Below, piece after piece: positions 44,300-55,126 of a stretch of 64,000 nucleotides of DNA; position 1 is the stretch's first letter; every line of letters begins with the position of its first letter. Below the pieces are notes generated by a model, which ran no database searches, was not told the origin of the DNA, and saw nothing but the letters and a program-made list of their open reading frames with translations. The stretch comes from Culturomica sp. (GTDB taxonomy: Bacteria > Bacteroidota > Bacteroidia > Bacteroidales > Marinifilaceae), in the NCBI GenBank assembly GCA_031271755.1, contig JAISVB010000038.1, positions 1 to 64,000 of the forward strand, in the 5' to 3' direction. A program made the position numbers and the translations under genes.

Positions 44300-44307
44300 C
44301 AAAGATA
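44300..44307 (-). promoter_or_regulatory. -7 box of tgt
   Basis: TATCTTTG on the minus strand fits TAnnTTTG and lies 31 bases before the tgt ATG. No TTTG at the usual distance upstream. Confidence 0.5.
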
Positions 44308-44319
44308 GTGCTTTTTTAT

Positions 44320-44350
44320 TTTGTTTTCCCCCCTTTTTTTCCAAACTTTG
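44320..44350 (+). promoter_or_regulatory. Candidate promoter of the DPP-IV gene
   Basis: TTTG (44320-44323), a 19-base spacer and AAACTTTG (44343-44350) match the Bacteroidetes consensus except for the first base of the -7 box. The ATG follows 24 bases later. The tgt promoter runs the other way from the same region. Confidence 0.5.
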
Positions 44351-44373
44351 GGAGCCTTAAACAAGAACAAAAT

Positions 44374-46572
44374 ATGCGTTACATTTTTACCCTGTTTCTA
44401 TTAGCGGCCGCCTGCAGCGCCGGTTCCGCCCAAAAACAACAGATCACTTTGGAGGATCTGTTCGTCAAAAACACGTTCCGCACCGAAGTGGTATCCGGGA
44501 TCCGTTCCACCAACGACGGGAACCACTATACGGTTTTGGAGAACAACGACCGCCGGATCGTCAAATACAGCTACAAAACCGGAAAAGCGACGGATACGCT
44601 GCTCGATCTGCAAAAAATAGCCGACACTCCCGTCAAAAACATCGTGAATTACCAACTCAACTCCACCGAGAACCGGTTGTTGATCTGGACGGCTTCCAAA
44701 GCCATCTACAGACACTCCTATACGGCCGATTTTTACACCTGCGACTTTAAAAACAGGGAACTGAAACCGCTTTCGGAAAACGGCGGCCAGCAATTGGCCA
44801 CCTTTTCTCCCGACGGCGAACGCATCGCTTTCGTGCGGGAGAACAACCTCTTTATATACGATTTGCGGTTCGGATCGGAACGCCAGATCACCTTCGACGG
44901 AAAATTCAACCACGTCATCAACGGAGCGCCGGATTGGGTGTACGAGGAGGAGTTCGCGTTCAGCCGGGCCTTTGAATGGGCGCCGGACGGATCAGCTCTG
45001 GCCTACATCCGGTTCGACGAAAGCGCTGTCCGGGAGGTTCCGATAAACCTGTTCGAAGGAGCCGCCCCGGCCCTCCGAAAGAACGCTCTCTACCCTTCCG
45101 TTTACTGCTACAAATACCCCAAAGCGGGCGAAACCAACTCGACGGTTTCCGTACACGTTTACGACCTGAAAGACCGGACGACCCAAACCATGGAAACCGG
45201 CCAGGAGCAGGATATCTACATCCCCCGGATCCGCTGGACTAAGGATCCGAAATTCCTCTCCATCATCCGGCTGAACCGTCACCAGAACAAGATGGAGATC
45301 CTTTCCGCCAACGTCCGGACCGGCAAAAGCACCATCCTGTACAGGGAAGAGAACAAGTACTACATCGACGAATCGAATTTCGACCGGTTACTCTTCCTGG
45401 AGGACGGGCAGCACTTTGTCCTGAGCAGCGAAAAAAGCGGATACATGCACCTCTACCTGTACGACATGAGCGGCAAGGAGAAAAGAGCCATTACGGCCGG
45501 CGCGTACGACATCGCGGACTTCTACGGATACGACGAAACGCGGAAACTGTTTTACTACTCCTCACACGAAGCATCTCCGTTGGAAAAACAACTCTACTCC
45601 GTAAACAGCAACGGAAAAAAGAGCCGCCTGACCACTGAAAAAGGGTGGAATACCGCCGCTTTCAGCCGGAATTTCAATTACCGCATCCAGACGGTTTCCA
45701 GCGCCGACAGGCCCCCCGTCAGCACCCTGTACGACGCCGGGAACAAAAAGATCCGGGTGCTGGAAGAAAACAGGGAGGTTCAGAACACCATGCAGGCGTA
45801 CGGACTGGCCACGCACGAATTTATACAGATCCCGGCCGCCGACGGCGTAACGCTGTTGAACGCCTCCATCCTGAAACCGCTGGATTTCGATCCGCAGAAA
45901 AAATACCCGTTGCTGATCACCCAATACAGCGGCCCGAACTCCCAGCAGGTAAAAAACAGTTGGGCGGGCGTCAACTGGCTGCACTACCTGGCCCAGGAAG
46001 GCTTTGTCGTGGTAACGGTCGATCCGAGGGGCACCGCCGCCCGGGGGGAAGCGTTCCGGAAATGCACCTACATGCAGTTGGGCAAATTGGAGAGCGACGA
46101 TGTGATCGCAGCAGCCAAGTGGCTGGCCGGACAGAGCTACATCAACCCCCAAAACATCGCCGTCTGGGGTTGGAGTTTCGGCGGATTTATGTCATCGCTC
46201 TGCCTGCTGAAAGGAAACGATGTATTTTCAACCGCCATCGCCATAGCTCCCGTCACCCATTTCAAATACTACGACTCCATCTATACGGAACGGTACATGC
46301 GTACGCCGGAAGAGAACGAAAAAGGGTACGAAGAGAACGCCCCCCTGAACTTGGCGGACAGGCTGAAAGGCAATCTCCTCATCTGCCACGGGATCGCGGA
46401 CGACAACGTACACGTACAGCATGCTTACGAATTGTCCGAACGCTTAGTACAGGCCAACAAACAGTTCGACATGGCCATTTACACCAACCGGGATCACTCC
46501 ATCCGGGGAGGCAACACGCGTTTGCAGTTGTACGGCAAATTCGTCAACTACCTGAAAGAACACCTGAAATAA
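44374..46572 (+). CDS. Dipeptidyl peptidase IV-like serine protease (S9)
   Basis: A 732-residue secreted protease that removes Xaa-Pro/Ala dipeptides. I start at ATG 44374, giving a signal peptide ending CSAGSAQ; a longer upstream frame is rejected because it covers the tgt 5' end and lacks a signal. The N-terminal beta-propeller contains the substrate-binding double-Glu motif PDWVYEEEFAFSRAFEW. The C-terminal alpha/beta hydrolase has the nucleophile in WGWSFGGFM, Asp in IADDNVHVQH and His in NRDHSIRGG. Likely periplasmic, fitting a protein-fermenting lifestyle. PepD gene follows after 34 bases. Confidence 0.94.
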   Translation: MRYIFTLFLLAAACSAGSAQKQQITLEDLFVKNTFRTEVVSGIRSTNDGNHYTVLENNDRRIVKYSYKTGKATDTLLDLQKIADTPVKNIVNYQLNSTENRLLIWTASKAIYRHSYTADFYTCDFKNRELKPLSENGGQQLATFSPDGERIAFVRENNLFIYDLRFGSERQITFDGKFNHVINGAPDWVYEEEFAFSRAFEWAPDGSALAYIRFDESAVREVPINLFEGAAPALRKNALYPSVYCYKYPKAGETNSTVSVHVYDLKDRTTQTMETGQEQDIYIPRIRWTKDPKFLSIIRLNRHQNKMEILSANVRTGKSTILYREENKYYIDESNFDRLLFLEDGQHFVLSSEKSGYMHLYLYDMSGKEKRAITAGAYDIADFYGYDETRKLFYYSSHEASPLEKQLYSVNSNGKKSRLTTEKGWNTAAFSRNFNYRIQTVSSADRPPVSTLYDAGNKKIRVLEENREVQNTMQAYGLATHEFIQIPAADGVTLLNASILKPLDFDPQKKYPLLITQYSGPNSQQVKNSWAGVNWLHYLAQEGFVVVTVDPRGTAARGEAFRKCTYMQLGKLESDDVIAAAKWLAGQSYINPQNIAVWGWSFGGFMSSLCLLKGNDVFSTAIAIAPVTHFKYYDSIYTERYMRTPEENEKGYEENAPLNLADRLKGNLLICHGIADDNVHVQHAYELSERLVQANKQFDMAIYTNRDHSIRGGNTRLQLYGKFVNYLKEHLK

Positions 46573-46606
46573 AAAAAATCAATCATCACAAAAATAACAG
46601 CAGAAT

Positions 46607-48070
46607 ATGAACAAAGAAGTACAAAACTTGGAACCGAAAGCATTGTGGGCGAATTTTTACAAACTGACCCGCGTTCCGCGTCCCTCCAACCACGAAGAGC
46701 AAGCCCGGAAATTCATGATGGAGTGGGCAAAGGAAAACCGGATCGAAACCGAAATGGACGAAGCCGGGAACATCATTCTCCGGAAAGCGGCCACACCCGG
46801 CATGGAGAACCGGAAAGGAGTCATCCTGCAGGGACACCTGGACATGGTTCCCCAAAAAAACAGCGATACGGTACACGATTTTGAAAAAGATCCCATCAAT
46901 GCATACATCGACGGCGAATGGGTACGCGCCCGGGGAACCACCCTCGGAGCCGACAACGGAATCGGCGTAGCGGCCGGCATGGCGCTGCTTACCGCCACCG
47001 ACATCGAACACGGCCCTCTCGAACTGCTGATCACCGCCACGGAAGAGACCGGCATGGACGGCGCCAACGGGCTGAAACCGGGTGTGTTGAAAGGGGAGAT
47101 CCTGCTCAACTTAGACTCCGAAACCGAAGGGGAACTGTACGTCGGGTGCGCCGGCGGATTGGACGCCACCGTAGAGTTCAACTTGAAAGAAGAGGCCGTT
47201 CCCGCCGGACACAAAGCCTTTACACTGGCCTTGAAAGGCTTGAAAGGAGGCCATTCCGGCATGGACATCAATTTAGGCCGCGGCAACTCCAACAAGCTGC
47301 TGTTCCGCTTTCTGAAAGCGCACGCACAGGAACTGGGACTCCGTCTGGCTTCCGTCAACGGAGGCTCCCTGCGGAACGCCATCCCGCGGGAATCGTTTGC
47401 CGTGGTGACCGTTCCGGAAAAGAACGTTCCCGCACTTCAGGCCACTGTAAAAAAGACAGAAGAGATCTACAAGGCCGAATTAAAAGAAAAGGACGCCGGC
47501 GTAACCCTGACTGCGGAAGCGACCGCGCTGCCGGCCGCCGTGTGGAGCGCCGACCTGCAAACCCGTTTAACCAATGCCGTCGTGGCCTGCCCGAACGGCA
47601 CCGTCCGGATGATCGACTCCATGCCGGACACGGTGGAAACCTCGAACAACCTGGCCATCGTAAAATCTGCCGACGGCCGCATCACCATCAACACCCTGAT
47701 GCGTTCGTCCGTCGAAACCGCCAAAGAAGCCTTAGCCGACTCCCTGCACGCTGTCTTCGAGTTGGCTAAAGCCGACCGCATTGCATTCGAAGGAGGCTAT
47801 CCGGGCTGGAAACCCAATCCCGACTCGGCCATCCTGAAAGAGATGCAGGAAACATACCAGCGGATGTACAACAAAAAACCGCGTGTCATGGCCATTCATG
47901 CAGGCTTGGAGTGCGGCATCCTCGGATCGAAATACCTGAACTGGGACATGATCTCCTTCGGCCCGACCATCTGCTCCCCCCACTCCCCGGACGAAAGGGT
48001 GAACATCCCCTCCGTCGGGAAATTCTGGGATTTTATGAAAGAGGTGCTGAAAAACATTCCGAAAAAATAA
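46607..48070 (+). CDS. pepD: Aminoacyl-histidine dipeptidase
   Basis: A 487-residue M20C metallopeptidase (PepD) that hydrolyses Xaa-His and other dipeptides in the cytoplasm. Zinc-site motifs are QGHLDMVPQ, GTTLGADNGIGVAAGMALL and TATEETGMDGA, with the later Asp-Ser-Glu in LLNLDSETEGELYVG and His in GLKGGHSGMDI. Length fits the family, and the C-terminal AIHAGLECGIL and GPTICSPHSPDERV complete the site. It lies just after the DPP-IV gene, so dipeptides released outside and taken up could be finished by this enzyme. Confidence 0.95.
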   Translation: MNKEVQNLEPKALWANFYKLTRVPRPSNHEEQARKFMMEWAKENRIETEMDEAGNIILRKAATPGMENRKGVILQGHLDMVPQKNSDTVHDFEKDPINAYIDGEWVRARGTTLGADNGIGVAAGMALLTATDIEHGPLELLITATEETGMDGANGLKPGVLKGEILLNLDSETEGELYVGCAGGLDATVEFNLKEEAVPAGHKAFTLALKGLKGGHSGMDINLGRGNSNKLLFRFLKAHAQELGLRLASVNGGSLRNAIPRESFAVVTVPEKNVPALQATVKKTEEIYKAELKEKDAGVTLTAEATALPAAVWSADLQTRLTNAVVACPNGTVRMIDSMPDTVETSNNLAIVKSADGRITINTLMRSSVETAKEALADSLHAVFELAKADRIAFEGGYPGWKPNPDSAILKEMQETYQRMYNKKPRVMAIHAGLECGILGSKYLNWDMISFGPTICSPHSPDERVNIPSVGKFWDFMKEVLKNIPKK

Positions 48071-48082
48071 CAGGCGCTCCGG

Positions 48083-48214
48083 AATAGGGTTTTGGAGTTG
48101 CGTTCACGGAACGCTACGGGGGATTGTGTGCTGAAGCTGCTTCGCTTTTACGCTTCTTGCACATCAATCCCCCTTCGCTTGTGAGCCGCTTTTACGCTTC
48201 TAAAACCCCGCTCC
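48083..48214. repeat. Structured intergenic element with nested hairpins
   Basis: Between pepD and the acyl-CoA synthetase gene. GGGGGATTGTGTGC (48118-48131) pairs with GCACATCAATCCCCC (48159-48173) apart from one bulge; GCGTTC and GAACGC (48100-48114) form a small perfect hairpin; an outer 7-bp stem joins GGGTTTT (48087-48093) and AAAACCC. CGCTTTTACGCTTCT occurs twice (48143-48157, 48187-48201). No known RNA family was recognised. Confidence 0.6.
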
Positions 48215-48280
48215 TTCGCTAAGGGAAACCCAAACTGCACCTTTTTCCAGAATTTAACGGTGCGTATCGGGAAAATAAGG

Positions 48281-48288
48281 TATGTTTG
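48281..48288 (+). promoter_or_regulatory. -7 box of the acyl-CoA synthetase gene
   Basis: TATGTTTG is a full match to TAnnTTTG, 27 bases before the ATG at 48315. An in-frame ATG at 48282 lies inside this box and is therefore unlikely as a start. Confidence 0.55.
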
Positions 48289-48314
48289 TACCCCGAACAA
48301 AAAACGGAGCAACC

Positions 48315-49994
48315 ATGGCGTTAAACAAATTGACATTGCCGGAATTGTTGGAAAACAGTTGCAGGCAATTCAAAGAGAATCTCTCCCTGAATTTTGTGGC
48401 GGAAGGCAGCCGGACATACGGAGATCTTCAGCGGGAGGTGCTTTCCGTTTCGAACTGCCTGTTGCAGGCGGGGATCCGGAAAGGCGACAAAATAGCCATC
48501 CTCAGCGCCGCCATGCCGAACTGGGGCATCACCCAATTTGCCGTCGCTGCCATCGGCGCCATCGCCGTTCCCATCCTGCCCGGATTCAGCACGGAGGAGA
48601 TCCGCAACATTCTGGAACACTCGGAAGCCCGGATGCTTTTCGTTTCCAAACTGTTGTACAAATCGGTGGCCGGTATCCGGACCGGCTCTTTGGAACAACG
48701 GATCCTGATGAACAATTTCGCTTACATCCCCGAAGGGTACGAAGCGGACGGGATCGAAAAACTGCCTCCCGGCATCCGGTTAGACAACGCTGCTCCCCTC
48801 CCGGAGATCGCCGTAGAGGAAGAAGATACCGCTTCCATCATCTACACTTCCGGAACAACAGGCTTTTCCAAGGGGGTGGAATTGACGCACAAAAACTTAG
48901 TATGGAACGCGCAGCAATGCCGCACCATCCAGCACATCTCCGAAAAAGACCGGTTTATAAGCATCCTGCCGCTGGCCCATACCTTCGAAAACACCCTGGG
49001 GCTGTTGTTGCCGCTGATGTTCGGGGCGCAAGTCTATTACTTGGACCGGGTACCCACGCCGAAACTGCTGGTACCTGCCATGCAGAAAATCCGGCCCACC
49101 GTCATGCTGTCGGTTCCGCTGGTGATCGAAAAAATCTATAAAAACCAGATCGCCCCCAAATTCTCCGCTTCCCGCATCGTGCGGACGCTGTACGCCATCG
49201 CCCCGTTCCGGAAGCTGTTGAACCGGGTGGCCGGCCGTAAACTGATGCAGACATTCGGCGGCGAACTGCTGTTTTTCGGGATCGGCGGCGCCAGGATAGA
49301 TCCCGCGGTAGAAAAATTCCTGCTGGAAGCAAAATTTCCCTACGCCATCGGATACGGACTGACCGAAACCTCGCCCATGAGCGCAGGCGCTGCTCCGTTC
49401 CACACATTTCGGCAAGGAGTCGGCCCTGCCATGGAGGGTGTAAGCCTGAAAATACACGAACCCGACGACAAAGGGCAGGGAGAGATCTGGATCAAAGGGC
49501 CGCACGTCATGAAAGGGTATTACAAAAACCCGGCGCTGACCGCCGAAGTCATGGAGGAAAACGGCTGGTTCCGAACCGGAGACCTCGGTTCGTTCGATGC
49601 CGACGGGAGACTCTCCATCCGGGGACGGATCAAAACCATGATCCTGGGCGCTTCCGGGGAAAACATCTACCCCGAAGAGATCGAATCCATCATCAACAAC
49701 TTCCGGTTCGTCAACGAATCGCTGGTCGTAGAATACAAAGGAAAATTGGTGGCGATGGTGCACTTCAACACCGAGGAGTTGGAAAAGCAGATACAGAAAC
49801 TGAAAAAACAGGCGGACAATTACAAAAGCCTCCTGAACGAACACATCGAACAGCACAAAAAGGAGTTGTTCGACTACGTGAACAGCCGGGTAAACAACTT
49901 CTCCAAATTGCAGTTAGTGATGGTGCAGAGCGAGCCGTTCGAAAAAACCCCCACCCAAAAAATCAAACGGTTCCTGTACAACAACCCCTTATAA
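48315..49994 (+). CDS. Long-chain acyl-CoA synthetase-like AMP-forming ligase
   Basis: A 559-residue member of the ANL superfamily that activates a fatty acid with ATP and CoA. The phosphate loop ASIIYTSGTTGFSKGVELTHKN is followed by GYGLTETSPMSAG, GWFRTGDLGSFDADGRLSIRG and GENIYPEEIESIIN, as in FadD/FACL proteins. The C-terminal domain has an extra coiled part (about 490-530, KQIQKLKKQADNYKSLLNEH) before the catalytic Lys in TPTQKIKRFLY. I start at ATG 48315. Converges on thiF with a 7-base gap. Confidence 0.9.
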   Translation: MALNKLTLPELLENSCRQFKENLSLNFVAEGSRTYGDLQREVLSVSNCLLQAGIRKGDKIAILSAAMPNWGITQFAVAAIGAIAVPILPGFSTEEIRNILEHSEARMLFVSKLLYKSVAGIRTGSLEQRILMNNFAYIPEGYEADGIEKLPPGIRLDNAAPLPEIAVEEEDTASIIYTSGTTGFSKGVELTHKNLVWNAQQCRTIQHISEKDRFISILPLAHTFENTLGLLLPLMFGAQVYYLDRVPTPKLLVPAMQKIRPTVMLSVPLVIEKIYKNQIAPKFSASRIVRTLYAIAPFRKLLNRVAGRKLMQTFGGELLFFGIGGARIDPAVEKFLLEAKFPYAIGYGLTETSPMSAGAAPFHTFRQGVGPAMEGVSLKIHEPDDKGQGEIWIKGPHVMKGYYKNPALTAEVMEENGWFRTGDLGSFDADGRLSIRGRIKTMILGASGENIYPEEIESIINNFRFVNESLVVEYKGKLVAMVHFNTEELEKQIQKLKKQADNYKSLLNEHIEQHKKELFDYVNSRVNNFSKLQLVMVQSEPFEKTPTQKIKRFLYNNPL

Positions 49995-50001
49995 AGTTTC
50001 T

Positions 50002-50712
50002 TTACAACTGAACAGGCGGCACTATGGCCAGGGAGCGGAAACACATTGTCCGCCCGTCTATGAGCAGGAGGCGATCCACCAGCAACTCCCCGATCCCGGT
50101 CAGGTATTTTACCGCCTCCGTCGCCTGTATGGAACCGACCAGCCCCGCCACGCTGCCCAACACCCCCTCGTCCGCAGGAGTCGGCACGCTTCCCTCATCC
50201 GGAGGAGCGCTGAAAACAGCGCGGTAATCGGCATGCCCCGGCGCCCAGGTCATCACCTCCCCCCGCAGGGAAACAACAGCCCCGTGCGAAAAAGGCTTCC
50301 GCTCCCGGACGCACACATCATTGATCAGGAACTTGGCGGCGTAATTGTCGCAACCGTCCACCACAAAATCATAATCACGGAACAGCTCCGCCGCATTCCC
50401 TTCCGTCAACGCATACGGGTGCACCCGGTAGCAAACGTCCGGATAGAGGCGTTGCAGCTTTTCAACCGCCGAATCGGCTTTCAACCGCCCGATGTCCACC
50501 GGCGCGTACAGCACCTGCCGCTGGAGATTGGAGAGGGAAACCGTATCATAATCTATCACCCCCAGCGTACCGACGCCCGCAGCAGCCAAATAGAGCAGCG
50601 CCGGACAGCCCAAACCGCCCGCTCCCACCACCAGCACCCGGGCTTTCCGCAGCTTTTCCTGCCCCGAAACCCCAAAACCCTCCACCGCCACATTCCGTTC
50701 AAACCGTTCCAT
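50002..50712 (-). CDS. thiF: ThiF-like adenylyltransferase lacking zinc cysteines
   Basis: A 236-residue E1-like protein that should adenylate the C-terminal Gly of ThiS for sulfur transfer. The nucleotide loop VLVVGAGGLGCPALLYLAAAG, LSNLQRQVLYAPVDIGRLKA with the catalytic Arg, and FVVDGCDNYAAKFLINDVC are intact. The usual zinc CxxC pairs are missing: where homologues have CYRCLF-type sequence, this reads ADYRAVFSAPP, and the C-terminal pair is gone because the protein ends soon after MCFRSLAIV. Last gene of the thiamine operon, 12 bases after thiH. Confidence 0.85.
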   Translation of the reverse strand: MERFERNVAVEGFGVSGQEKLRKARVLVVGAGGLGCPALLYLAAAGVGTLGVIDYDTVSLSNLQRQVLYAPVDIGRLKADSAVEKLQRLYPDVCYRVHPYALTEGNAAELFRDYDFVVDGCDNYAAKFLINDVCVRERKPFSHGAVVSLRGEVMTWAPGHADYRAVFSAPPDEGSVPTPADEGVLGSVAGLVGSIQATEAVKYLTGIGELLVDRLLLIDGRTMCFRSLAIVPPVQL

Positions 50713-50724
50713 ATACTGCCCTGT

Positions 50725-51864
50725 TCACTGTAAACTCAAATCCCAATCTTTCCACACCACCTCGTACCCCTGCCGTTTCACCGCCTGCACCATCTCGTCC
50801 GGCGTCCGGCCGTCGTTGACCGCAAACTGTTCCAACTCTTTCCGGTAAACGGCATACCCGCCGGGATCGGTTTTCGAACCGGCGCTTAGCGACGTCACAC
50901 CGAGCGTCGTCATGTGATCCCGGAAACGGGCCTCCTCCCGCGTAGAGAGCGCAATCTCCACATCGTGGTCAAAAATCCGGCAGGCAAAGATCAACTGCGC
51001 CAATTCCCGGTCGTTCATCACAGAATTGGGACGGAACGCCTCCCCCTCGTGCGGGCGCATCCGGGGAAACGAAAGGGAGTACTTTGTCCGCCAATACATC
51101 CGTTGCAAATAGCGCAGGTGCAACGCCATAAAGGCAGTATCCGTCCGCCAATCCTCCAGCCCGATCAGCACCCCCAGCCCCATCTTGTGCACCCCGGCCT
51201 TTCCCATCCGGTCAAACGCATCCAACCGCCAGTCGAACTTTGACTTCATGCCTTTGGGATGATACAGTTTATAGCGCGCTTTACGGTAAGTCTCCTGGTA
51301 ACAGTACACCGCATTCAGCCCGGCCGCCGTCAACCGGGCGTACTCCTCCTCCCGCATCGGCTGCACCTCCATCGAAATAGAAGCAAAATACGGCTTGACC
51401 CATTCAATAGCCTGCTCAATATACTCCACCCCCGCCTCGCGGGGATCCTCCCCCGTCACCAGCAACAGGTGCTGGAAATCGCCCATCTGCTTGATCGCCT
51501 CCACCTCCCGCAACACCTGCTCCCGGTTCAGGATGATCCGGCGGATATCGTTGTTGTGGTTAAAACCGCAGTAAACGCAATGGTTCGTACAGGAATTGCT
51601 CAGGTAAAGCGGCAGGTAGAACTGGATGGTCTTTCCAAACCGCTGCCGGGTATAGGTACGGCTCAACATCGCCATCCGTTCCAGATAGGGTTCGGCGGCC
51701 GGCGACACCAGCGCCATAAAATCGTCGACCGTCAGCCGGGCGCTCTTTCCAAGAGCCAACTCCACATCCCGCCCCGTTTTTCCGTAAATCCGGGAGCAGA
51801 TCTCCTCCCACGGATATTCATCGATCTGTTCTGTAAATGGCCGGGCCTTCATCTGCACATTCAT
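50725..51864 (-). CDS. thiH: 2-iminoacetate synthase (radical SAM)
   Basis: A 379-residue radical SAM enzyme that cleaves tyrosine to give dehydroglycine for the thiazole ring. The iron-sulfur motif CTNHCVYCGFNHNN (CxxxCxxC) follows YLPLYLSNS near residue 87. The SAM-binding GEDPREAGVEYIE and the C-terminal SAGSKTDPGGYAVY are typical of ThiH. Its start directly follows the thiC stop, so the two are coupled. Anaerobic thiazole synthesis by ThiH rather than ThiO fits an anaerobe. Confidence 0.96.
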   Translation of the reverse strand: MNVQMKARPFTEQIDEYPWEEICSRIYGKTGRDVELALGKSARLTVDDFMALVSPAAEPYLERMAMLSRTYTRQRFGKTIQFYLPLYLSNSCTNHCVYCGFNHNNDIRRIILNREQVLREVEAIKQMGDFQHLLLVTGEDPREAGVEYIEQAIEWVKPYFASISMEVQPMREEEYARLTAAGLNAVYCYQETYRKARYKLYHPKGMKSKFDWRLDAFDRMGKAGVHKMGLGVLIGLEDWRTDTAFMALHLRYLQRMYWRTKYSLSFPRMRPHEGEAFRPNSVMNDRELAQLIFACRIFDHDVEIALSTREEARFRDHMTTLGVTSLSAGSKTDPGGYAVYRKELEQFAVNDGRTPDEMVQAVKRQGYEVVWKDWDLSLQ

Positions 51865-53589
<1,725 letters not shown>

Positions 53590-53676
53590 CTATTTTTTAA
53601 TCATTTTGGCTCCATTTTTCAGCGGAAACGAGGCGCATAGTGGTTTTATGTAACGAGTTCCCGATGTAAAATGGGG

Positions 53677-54447
53677 TCAAAAGGGCAAAAAAGAGGTCAA
53701 CGGGCTGCTCGCTTCCGCCGCTTCCAACTGTCCGGCCAACCGGGCTTCGAACGCCATGCGCCCGCACGCCACGGCCATGCCGAAAGCGCGTCCCATCGCC
53801 ACCGGATCCCCGGCCACGGCAATCGCCGTATTCACCAAAACGGCGTCCGCCCCCATCTCCAGCGCCTCCGCCGCATGGGAAGGAGCGCCGATCCCGGCGT
53901 CCACCACCACCGGCAAATTGCTCTGTTCAATAATGATCTGCAACAGATCCCTTGTCAACAACCCCTTGTTGGTGCCAATGGGAGCGCCCAACGGCATCAC
54001 CGTCGCCGCCCCGGCGGATTCCAGCAACTTGCACAGCACCGGATCGGCCTGTATATACGGCAATACCACAAATCCCAACCTGGCCAACTCCTCCGTCGCC
54101 CGCAACGTTTCCACCGGATCGGGCAACAAGTACTTCGGATCGGGGTGGATCTCCAATTTCAGCCAATTGGTCTCAAAAGCGTCCCGCGCCAATTGCGCCG
54201 CAAACACCGCCTCCTTGGCGTTGCGCACTCCGGAGGTATTCGGCAGCAACTGGATTCCCGGTTTCCGGATGTGCCGCAGCATGTCGTCCTCCTTGTTCCC
54301 CGGATCCAGTCGCTTCATCGCCACCGTCACCATCTCCGTCCCCGAAGCCTCGATCGCTTCGCTCATGGCCGCATTGGAACTGAATTTACCGGTCCCCAGG
54401 AAAAGCCTCGACTGAAACTCCCGGCCGGCTATCACTAATTTTTCCAT
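53677..54447 (-). CDS. thiG: Thiazole synthase
   Basis: A 256-residue TIM-barrel enzyme that builds the thiazole phosphate from DXP, dehydroglycine and ThiS-thiocarboxylate. The Schiff-base Lys97 sits in [29 protein letters not shown] and the phosphate-binding [21 protein letters not shown] with [12 protein letters not shown] are conserved. The family-typical C-terminal extension ends [10 protein letters not shown]. It follows thiE by 18 bases. Confidence 0.97.
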   Translation of the reverse strand: MEKLVIAGREFQSRLFLGTGKFSSNAAMSEAIEASGTEMVTVAMKRLDPGNKEDDMLRHIRKPGIQLLPNTSGVRNAKEAVFAAQLARDAFETNWLKLEIHPDPKYLLPDPVETLRATEELARLGFVVLPYIQADPVLCKLLESAGAATVMPLGAPIGTNKGLLTRDLLQIIIEQSNLPVVVDAGIGAPSHAAEALEMGADAVLVNTAIAVAGDPVAMGRAFGMAVACGRMAFEARLAGQLEAAEASSPLTSFLPF

Positions 54448-54465
54448 ACCGTATCTGTTTATTTT

Positions 54466-55116
54466 TTAGTTTTTTACACGTTCTTCCGCTCCCAGCCTGC
54501 ACATCTGTTCCACCATCCGGGCTGTCTCCGCCACCGGATCCTCCGCCCCCAAAATAGCAGACGAGAGGGCGATACCGGAAATGCCGGTCGTCATCAGGGC
54601 GGGAATATCGGCGGGCGTGATCCCCCCGATCGCCAGCACCGGCAAACGGACGCCCGCCTCCCGGCACCGCCCCGTCACCTCCCGGTATCCCTGCAAACCC
54701 AACACCGGGCTGAGGTTCTTTTTCGTCGTCGTGAACCGGAAAGGCCCCAGGCCGATGTAATCCGCCCCGGCCGCCGCCAACCGGAGCACATCTTCCGCCG
54801 TATTGGCCGTTCCGCCGATCACAAATTCCAGCCCCAACAGCCGCCGCGCCTCGGCAAGCGGCATGTCGTTCTTTCCCAGGTGTACGCCCGTCGCCTCTAC
54901 CCTCCGGCACACCTCCACGTGGTCGTCTATGTAAAGCGCAGCCCCCAATCGGTCGCACGGCTCCTTCAACAGCCGGGCAATCTGCTCCACTTCCCGGGGC
55001 GAAGCCTCCTTCATGCGCAACTGGATCTGCCGGCACCCTCCCTCCAACGCCAGCAAGGCCGATTGCAGGTGGTCATACCGCTCCGTAGCATGGGTAATAA
55101 ACAACAATCCGTTCAT
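54466..55116 (-). CDS. thiE: Thiamine-phosphate synthase
   Basis: A 216-residue TIM-barrel enzyme that joins HMP-diphosphate and thiazole phosphate. The diphosphate-binding sequence IQLRMKEAS, the metal and substrate residues in YIDDHVEVCRRV and GVHLGKNDM, the loop GPFRFTTTKKN and the thiazole-phosphate site AIGGITPADI with GIALSSAILG are all present, so this is the canonical ThiE of the operon. A second, divergent ThiE-like gene lies just upstream. Confidence 0.95.
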   Translation of the reverse strand: MNGLLFITHATERYDHLQSALLALEGGCRQIQLRMKEASPREVEQIARLLKEPCDRLGAALYIDDHVEVCRRVEATGVHLGKNDMPLAEARRLLGLEFVIGGTANTAEDVLRLAAAGADYIGLGPFRFTTTKKNLSPVLGLQGYREVTGRCREAGVRLPVLAIGGITPADIPALMTTGISGIALSSAILGAEDPVAETARMVEQMCRLGAEERVKN

Positions 55117-55126
55117 GATATATCTG

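Noticed and set aside
48282..48314. Upstream ATG of the acyl-CoA synthetase frame
   Set aside because: It lies within the -7 box at 48281-48288, and the homology-like N terminus begins at 48315.
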